In this document: piece by piece, positions 60,059-64,000 of the stretch
Numbering within the stretch: the stretch's first letter is position 1
Layout of the letters: each line of letters opens with the position of its first letter
Assembly (NCBI RefSeq): GCF_025506355.1
Contig: NZ_JANZYP010000038.1
Span: 26,564 to 90,563 of the forward strand
Direction of reading: 5' to 3'
DNA from: Sphaerisporangium corydalis
GTDB lineage: Bacteria > Actinomycetota > Actinomycetes > Streptosporangiales > Streptosporangiaceae
Length of the DNA stretch: 64,000 nucleotides
The notes under the pieces: generated by a model
What the model saw: the letters and a program-made list of their open reading frames with translations, nothing else
Told to the model about the DNA's origin: nothing
The model's database searches: none
Translations under genes and position numbers: made by a program

Positions 60059-61119
60059 AGGTGATCGTCATCGGGGCCGGCCTCGGCGGGCTGGCCCTGG
60101 CCAACGGGCTGCGCAGGGCCGGGATCGGCGTGGCCGTCTACGAGCGAGACCCGTCGCCGCTCATCCGCCGCCAGGGCTACCGCCTGCACCTGAGCGACGT
60201 GGGCATCGACGCGCTGACCAGCGTGATGGCCCCGGAACGGCTGGCGGCCTTCCTGTCCACCGCCCACACACCCGCGCCCCGCTTTGTCCGCTTCGATCCC
60301 ATGCTTGAGAAGTCAGAGGTCCTCGAACACGGCGGACTTCACCTGTCGATCGACCGGCGGACGCTCCGCGACACCCTGCTGGCCGACGTGGCGGAGACGA
60401 TCACGTACGGCATGCGGCTGACCGGCTTCCAGGTCGCGGCCGGCCACGTGACGGCGCGCTTCGACGACGGCACCACCGCCGCAGCCGACGTCCTGATCGG
60501 CGCCGACGGCATCAACTCCGCGGTCCGCCGCCAGTACCTGCCACACATCCGCATCGTCGGCACCGGCCTCGTCCAGCTCTACGGCAAGATCCCCACCGAG
60601 CTGGCCGAGGGCATGGACAACGTATTCACCGCGATCACCGGTCCAGGCCATCGCACGATGGGCGTCGCGCCCACCCGCGACTACGCCACCTGCTCCTTCG
60701 GCGCCCGTGCCGACGACCTCCCACCCGGCCTGCACCTGATGACACAGGAGCGGCTCAGGTCCCTCGTCATGGACATGACGGACGGCTGGCACCCCCTCAT
60801 CCACCGGATGATCGTCCAATGGCACGAGGTCTTCCCGTTGGAGCTGCGCACCAGCGTCCCGATCCCGCCCTGGCAGACCACCCGTGTCACCCTGCTCGGC
60901 GACGCCGCCCACGCCATGAGCCCGGCGGCCGGGGCGGGGGCCAACCTCGCTTTACGCGACGCGGCGGCGCTGGTCGCGGTACTCGCCCACGGCGGCCCGC
61001 TCATCCCGGCACTACGCTCCTACGAGCAGGAAATGATCGATTCCGGGTTCGCCGCGGTCCGCATCTCCGCCGCCAACGGCTCGCGCGTTCTCGGCCAGGA
61101 CCCCCTGCCTGCCAGTTGA
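60055..61119 (+). CDS. FAD-dependent monooxygenase
   Basis: The 354-residue protein begins KVIVIGAGLGGLALANGLRR, has the DG motif VLIGADGINSAVRRQ and the GD motif VTLLGDAAHAMSPAAGAGAN. It is a short group A flavin hydroxylase similar to TetX-like or salicylate-hydroxylase-like enzymes. The GTG at 60055 overlaps the NmrA-like stop. It works probably with that gene in one pathway under the AsnC regulator. Confidence 0.88.
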   Translation: MKVIVIGAGLGGLALANGLRRAGIGVAVYERDPSPLIRRQGYRLHLSDVGIDALTSVMAPERLAAFLSTAHTPAPRFVRFDPMLEKSEVLEHGGLHLSIDRRTLRDTLLADVAETITYGMRLTGFQVAAGHVTARFDDGTTAAADVLIGADGINSAVRRQYLPHIRIVGTGLVQLYGKIPTELAEGMDNVFTAITGPGHRTMGVAPTRDYATCSFGARADDLPPGLHLMTQERLRSLVMDMTDGWHPLIHRMIVQWHEVFPLELRTSVPIPPWQTTRVTLLGDAAHAMSPAAGAGANLALRDAAALVAVLAHGGPLIPALRSYEQEMIDSGFAAVRISAANGSRVLGQDPLPAS

Positions 61120-61189
61120 CGGCGCGTGACCTTCGGCGCCGAACGGGCCCGCGCCCGCCCTCGGCTACCTCATCTACCGGGCACCGCGC

Positions 61190-61582
61190 TCAAGCCCCGA
61201 GACCAGCCGTGACGTCGGTCGCGGTGGCAGCGGTGTGCGGATTGACCGCTTGGAGTGCGCGCGGCAGGTCGGGGTGGAGACTCACCACCCGTCCCAGGCC
61301 GGTGATCTCCAGCAGGCGCAGCACGCGTGGGTGCGGGCTGACCACGTGCACGCCGCCGCCGGCGGCCTGCACCTGGTCACGGGCATCGATCAGGACGCAC
61401 AGACCGGAGCAATCCAGGAAGGACAGACCGCTCAGTTCCAGCAGCAGCGGCTCCTGCGGGCGCGGATGGACGTCGGCGAGAAAGGTTCCCAGCTGAGCGG
61501 AGTTGGTGACATCGACTTCGCCGCTGACCCAGACCACCGTAGCGGCGGGCAGGCGACGAAAGGCCATTGTGACCGGGCTCAC
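61190..61582 (-). CDS. STAS-domain anti-sigma factor antagonist
   Basis: The 130-residue protein has the STAS pattern VVWVSGEVDVTNSAQLGTFL and LLLELSGLSFLDCSGLCVLI, with the phosphorylated Ser expected at FLDCSG. It would bind an anti-sigma kinase that is not encoded nearby. The ATG at 61582 follows GGAGAGGTGATC. It faces the winged-helix gene across about 215 bp. Confidence 0.88.
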   Translation of the reverse strand: MSPVTMAFRRLPAATVVWVSGEVDVTNSAQLGTFLADVHPRPQEPLLLELSGLSFLDCSGLCVLIDARDQVQAAGGGVHVVSPHPRVLRLLEITGLGRVVSLHPDLPRALQAVNPHTAATATDVTAGLGA

Positions 61583-61797
61583 GGATCACCTCTCCAGTCG
61601 GCGGGAAGGCGAGGTTCAGACATCTGGCCCCGTGCTCCTGCGCTGCACGGAACAGTGGTTGCCTTGAGCGAGGACTCCTTCCGGGACAGAATATGCACCG
61701 AAGCACGTTACCGGAAAGACAGTTCATGAAAAGTTCGGGGGGTACCCCGCGGACCTGTGGTGGTTGTAAGCCTGCTAAGCGAAAGTGTGACGCCGTT

Positions 61798-62124
61798 GTG
61801 ACCGTTTCTGAGGGCAGCTCTTCCCGATGGACTTTCCTGACCCATCACGCCAGGGTGCTGATGGAGATCGCCCGCCACCCCGATGCCACGATGCGCGACA
61901 TCGCCGCGGCGATCGGCATCACCGAGCGTGCCGTGCACGGCATCATCACCGACCTGCACCAAGCCGGATACCTGAGCCGCGAACGCGTCGGGCGGCGCAA
62001 CCACTACCGCATCAATCCCGATCAGCACCTGCGCTACCCCACCGAGGCCGCCTTCCCCGTCGGCCGGCTGATCGAGGTGTTCGTGGACCACGACCTGGCC
62101 GAGCCCATCACCAACACACGATGA
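61798..62124 (+). CDS. Winged-helix regulator (ArsR/MarR-like)
   Basis: The 108-residue protein reads SSRWTFLTHHARVLMEIARH, then MRDIAAAIGITERAVHGIIT and GYLSRERVGRRNHYRINP: a compact winged helix frequent in Streptomyces relatives. I use the GTG at 61798, since related proteins begin with TVSEG there; an ATG at 61726 would add 24 unlike residues. The effector domain is absent, so it may act as a DNA-binding dimer only. Confidence 0.82.
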   Translation: MTVSEGSSSRWTFLTHHARVLMEIARHPDATMRDIAAAIGITERAVHGIITDLHQAGYLSRERVGRRNHYRINPDQHLRYPTEAAFPVGRLIEVFVDHDLAEPITNTR

Positions 62125-62317
62125 GCGGACGCGCAAGCCGGAGGATGCCGACCGGCCCGGCTGAGAGGTGAGCGACTACCAGTCGGGCTTCCCACCAGGT
62201 ATCAGCGCGCACAGCGCGATGGCGCAGGCGGTGTTGGCGCTACCGATCGTGACCAGGACCAGGAACTCAGATCACACGATTATCGGGCACGCCCGTGCCG
62301 AAGTGGCGCACTGAAAC
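62125..62317. other. Short gap, possible relic
   Basis: A minus-strand stretch reading EFLVLVTIGSANTACAIALC then stop may be the end of a lost membrane protein. No start is present. Confidence 0.25.
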
Positions 62318-63292
62318 CTAGGTTTCCACCAGAGCCCTGCGAAGAGGACAATCCCGCCTGGTCAAACCGTAGTAGGACATGGCGGCGGCGAGCAGGCCCA
62401 GGCCCCACAAGGTGTAGCCGAACATCTCCATCGACACCTTCCAGACCGGGGCCTGGGCAAGGTTGCCCTTGCCAAGGATCCATGCCGTCATCCCGGCCAC
62501 GCCGAAGTAGCCGACCATGCCCGCGCCGACGAGCAAGGCGGGTCCGAGTACAAGCCATCGCGGCACATCGCGTCCTGCCAGCGGAACCACCCAGCGCGGC
62601 CAGATCCTGCCGAACCGGTGGACCAATGCCAGCGGCAGGAGGGTACCGGCCACGATCATCAGGGCGACGAAGATCGCGAAAGGCGAACCGAGCGCGAACG
62701 GCAACGGCTTGTCCGTCGTCAAGGAGTCGAGCACCAGCGCGGTCACCCGAGCGGCGCAACCACCGACCGCGACGTAGGCGGCGAGGTAGGCCCATCGCGG
62801 TGTGGGGTCGGTGCGCCGCTCCGGCGAACGGCCGTGCACTCGGGCGCAAAGGACGCAGGCCCGGCGAACCCTGCGCTGCTCGGCGACGGCACACGCCAGC
62901 GTCAGCGCGCCCGCCGTCGCTCCGGCCGCGCGGGTCAACAGGCTTCCCCAGTGGTCGACCTGGCCGAAAAGCATGGTGGCAAGACTGATGGCGACCGCGT
63001 ACGAATAGATGATCAGCCCGGCCCCGGCCACCCACGCCAGCGCCACCAGCGTCCACCGCGCAGGCGCGGCCCAGTGGCGTGCGGTCCCGGCGGCGATCAG
63101 CGAGCACACCGCCGCGGCCATGAAGGCGAGCGTCACCGCCACCCACCGGCCAGGCGAGAACGGCTCCTCAGGAGGAGCCAAGGGCGACCCCGGGTCCATC
63201 AGCCACCACACGTGGGCCACCCCATAGGCCGAGCTCCACACCGCCGCAACGCGGGGCCACCTGCGCGGCCCGCTCAATGCCTCGGCTCTCAT
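62318..63292 (-). CDS. Polytopic membrane protein, function unknown
   Basis: The 324-residue protein has about eight hydrophobic helices, including WVAVTLAFMAAAVCSLIAAG and TALVLDSLTTDKPLPFALGS regions, and a cysteine-rich loop RRACVLCARVHGR near the middle. No enzyme motif was found. The ATG at 63292 is used. Similar proteins occur in actinomycetes without known role. Confidence 0.8.
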   Translation of the reverse strand: MRAEALSGPRRWPRVAAVWSSAYGVAHVWWLMDPGSPLAPPEEPFSPGRWVAVTLAFMAAAVCSLIAAGTARHWAAPARWTLVALAWVAGAGLIIYSYAVAISLATMLFGQVDHWGSLLTRAAGATAGALTLACAVAEQRRVRRACVLCARVHGRSPERRTDPTPRWAYLAAYVAVGGCAARVTALVLDSLTTDKPLPFALGSPFAIFVALMIVAGTLLPLALVHRFGRIWPRWVVPLAGRDVPRWLVLGPALLVGAGMVGYFGVAGMTAWILGKGNLAQAPVWKVSMEMFGYTLWGLGLLAAAMSYYGLTRRDCPLRRALVET

Positions 63293-63312
63293 CCGAACTC
63301 CTCAGCCCCGTG

Positions 63313-63336
63313 ACTCGACGACTCGACGACTCGACG
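63313..63336. repeat. Three perfect 8-bp direct repeats
   Basis: ACTCGACG occurs three times head to tail just upstream of the membrane-protein gene. A short slippage tract; no regulatory role can be shown. Confidence 0.6.
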
Positions 63337-63557
63337 AGCCTGCTCTGACAGAGCTGTGATCACGCTGAGGGGCGCTGAGAATCCACTCAGCTGCGGAACC
63401 ACACGGCGCATTGGGTGGGTGCCGCTTTCCCCGTACCCCCGCAGGTACCTGCCCTGATCAGAATTGCGGGCGTGGGGTGGCGTTCAACCACTTGTCGCGG
63501 AGGCAGATCTGGCCCGCTCTCAAGGACGAACCTTTCAACGCTAGGAGTAGCGTGGAT

Positions 63558-63884
63558 ATGTCTAGTCCGGGCCCTGCGGTGTCTCCGCCGCCTCCGCCGC
63601 CGCTTCGGCTTGTGGAGCATGTACTGGAGTGTCAGCTCTGCAAGCAGACATGCGTGATTCATGAGCTGCTGACCCGGGCTCCCGACGACGTACGAACGTC
63701 GATCGCTCTCACCACAACCCTGGCATGGCCGCACCGGGCACCCCGCGAGCTGCCCTCCTCCGCGCCAGATCAAATGCGGGACATCTACCGAGAAGGTGCG
63801 CAGTGCGAGGCCGTCGACGCGTTTCGGGCCGCGGGGGGATGTACCGTGCGGCGGTCGAGAAGATGTGTGATGACCTTGGTGTAG
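63558..63884 (+). CDS. Hypothetical small protein with CQLCKQTC cysteines
   Basis: An ATG at 63558 opens a 108-codon frame: a proline run, then LRLVEHVLECQLCKQTCVIH. Codon bias is moderate, and a minus-strand frame also spans the region, so this may not be real. No family recognised. Confidence 0.3.
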   Translation: MSSPGPAVSPPPPPPLRLVEHVLECQLCKQTCVIHELLTRAPDDVRTSIALTTTLAWPHRAPRELPSSAPDQMRDIYREGAQCEAVDAFRAAGGCTVRRSRRCVMTLV

Positions 63885-64000
63885 GTGGCACGAACCTGAA
63901 AGGAAGATCAACGCTCTGGTCGAAGACCGCGACCACCTTGGGCCGAGTGAACGCGGAGGTGACCGTCGAACCACATCGCCATGCTCCGGTGCCGTCGAGG
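63885..64000. other. End of window without a supported gene
   Basis: No frame with clear coding character was recognised in the last 116 bp. Confidence 0.3.

Noticed and set aside
63313..63336. The 8-bp ACTCGACG repeats as a regulator-binding iteron set
   Set aside because: Only three contiguous units, no replication or partition gene nearby; simple slippage is enough.
1..64000. tRNA, rRNA, riboswitches and intact insertion sequences
   Set aside because: None recognised on either strand by eye; covariance-model searches could not be run, so a small RNA could have been missed.

Overview
The window is about 70 percent G+C, with many GTG and TTG starts, long chains of overlapping genes (ATGA, GTGA and TGATG junctions) and many TetR, GntR, Lrp/AsnC and two-component regulators. 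This is an actinomycete chromosome, plausibly of Streptosporangiales or Streptomyces type; the sequence alone does not fix the genus. No rRNA, tRNA, CRISPR array or intact insertion sequence was seen.

Layout. (1) 1-4475: end of a cupin gene, two MDR-family dehydrogenases, a divergent TetR regulator with a clear multi-repeat operator, an SDR, and a broken aminoglycoside-phosphotransferase-like gene. (2) 4486-6276: a secreted tannase/feruloyl-esterase-like enzyme. (3) 6450-25624: the main attraction, a biosynthetic gene cluster of 19 genes in two divergent operons that meet at about 19.5-19.8 kb. (4) 25763-31407: small stress or redox genes. (5) 31496-40746: a GntR-controlled ABC sugar/polyol uptake cassette with two different ATPases, an aldehyde dehydrogenase and an iron-type alcohol dehydrogenase. 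(6) 40848-49620: a two-component system, membrane proteins, a low-GC esterase, and TetR-linked oxidoreductases. (7) 50.3-56.1 kb: a decayed stretch of truncated genes and small secreted or hypothetical ORFs. (8) 56270-63292: an unusual membrane-tethered sigma-like protein, an AsnC regulator with NmrA-like and FAD monooxygenase genes, a STAS protein, a winged-helix regulator and a membrane protein.

The cluster. The plus-strand operon (19837-25624) encodes a methyltransferase, a LysA-like PLP decarboxylase homologue, a DapD-type succinyltransferase homologue, a DapC-like aminotransferase and an asparagine-synthetase-like enzyme whose glutaminase Cys2 is replaced by Ser. That set mirrors the lysine-branch and beta-lactam-closing genes of tabtoxin biosynthesis (TabA, TabB, TabD, TblS) known from Pseudomonas syringae. 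The minus-strand operon (19473 down to 6450) encodes a TauD-type dioxygenase, a GMC oxidoreductase, a HEFGH zinc metallopeptidase-like protein, an AMP-ligase, two acyl carrier proteins, an amidohydrolase, a SyrB2-like Fe/2-oxoglutarate enzyme, a KASIII-like protein, a GNAT acetyltransferase, a BtrH-like protein, a cupin, an ATP-grasp ligase and an MFS exporter. My reading is a tabtoxin-like beta-lactam warhead joined by the ATP-grasp ligase to a unit built or tailored on carrier proteins. To my knowledge this combination is not described. The product structure remains inference.

Two details of the cluster deserve attention: the SyrB2-like enzyme has Val where halogenases have Ala/Gly and hydroxylases have Asp/Glu (HxV), and the ATP-grasp/MFS junction contains three 29-nt tandem repeats, each a ten-codon ORF with its own GGAG, chained by NTGA overlaps. 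Outside the cluster, the best oddity is a predicted single-chain sigma domain, zinc-binding anti-sigma motif, membrane segment and extracellular domain at 56270-57991.
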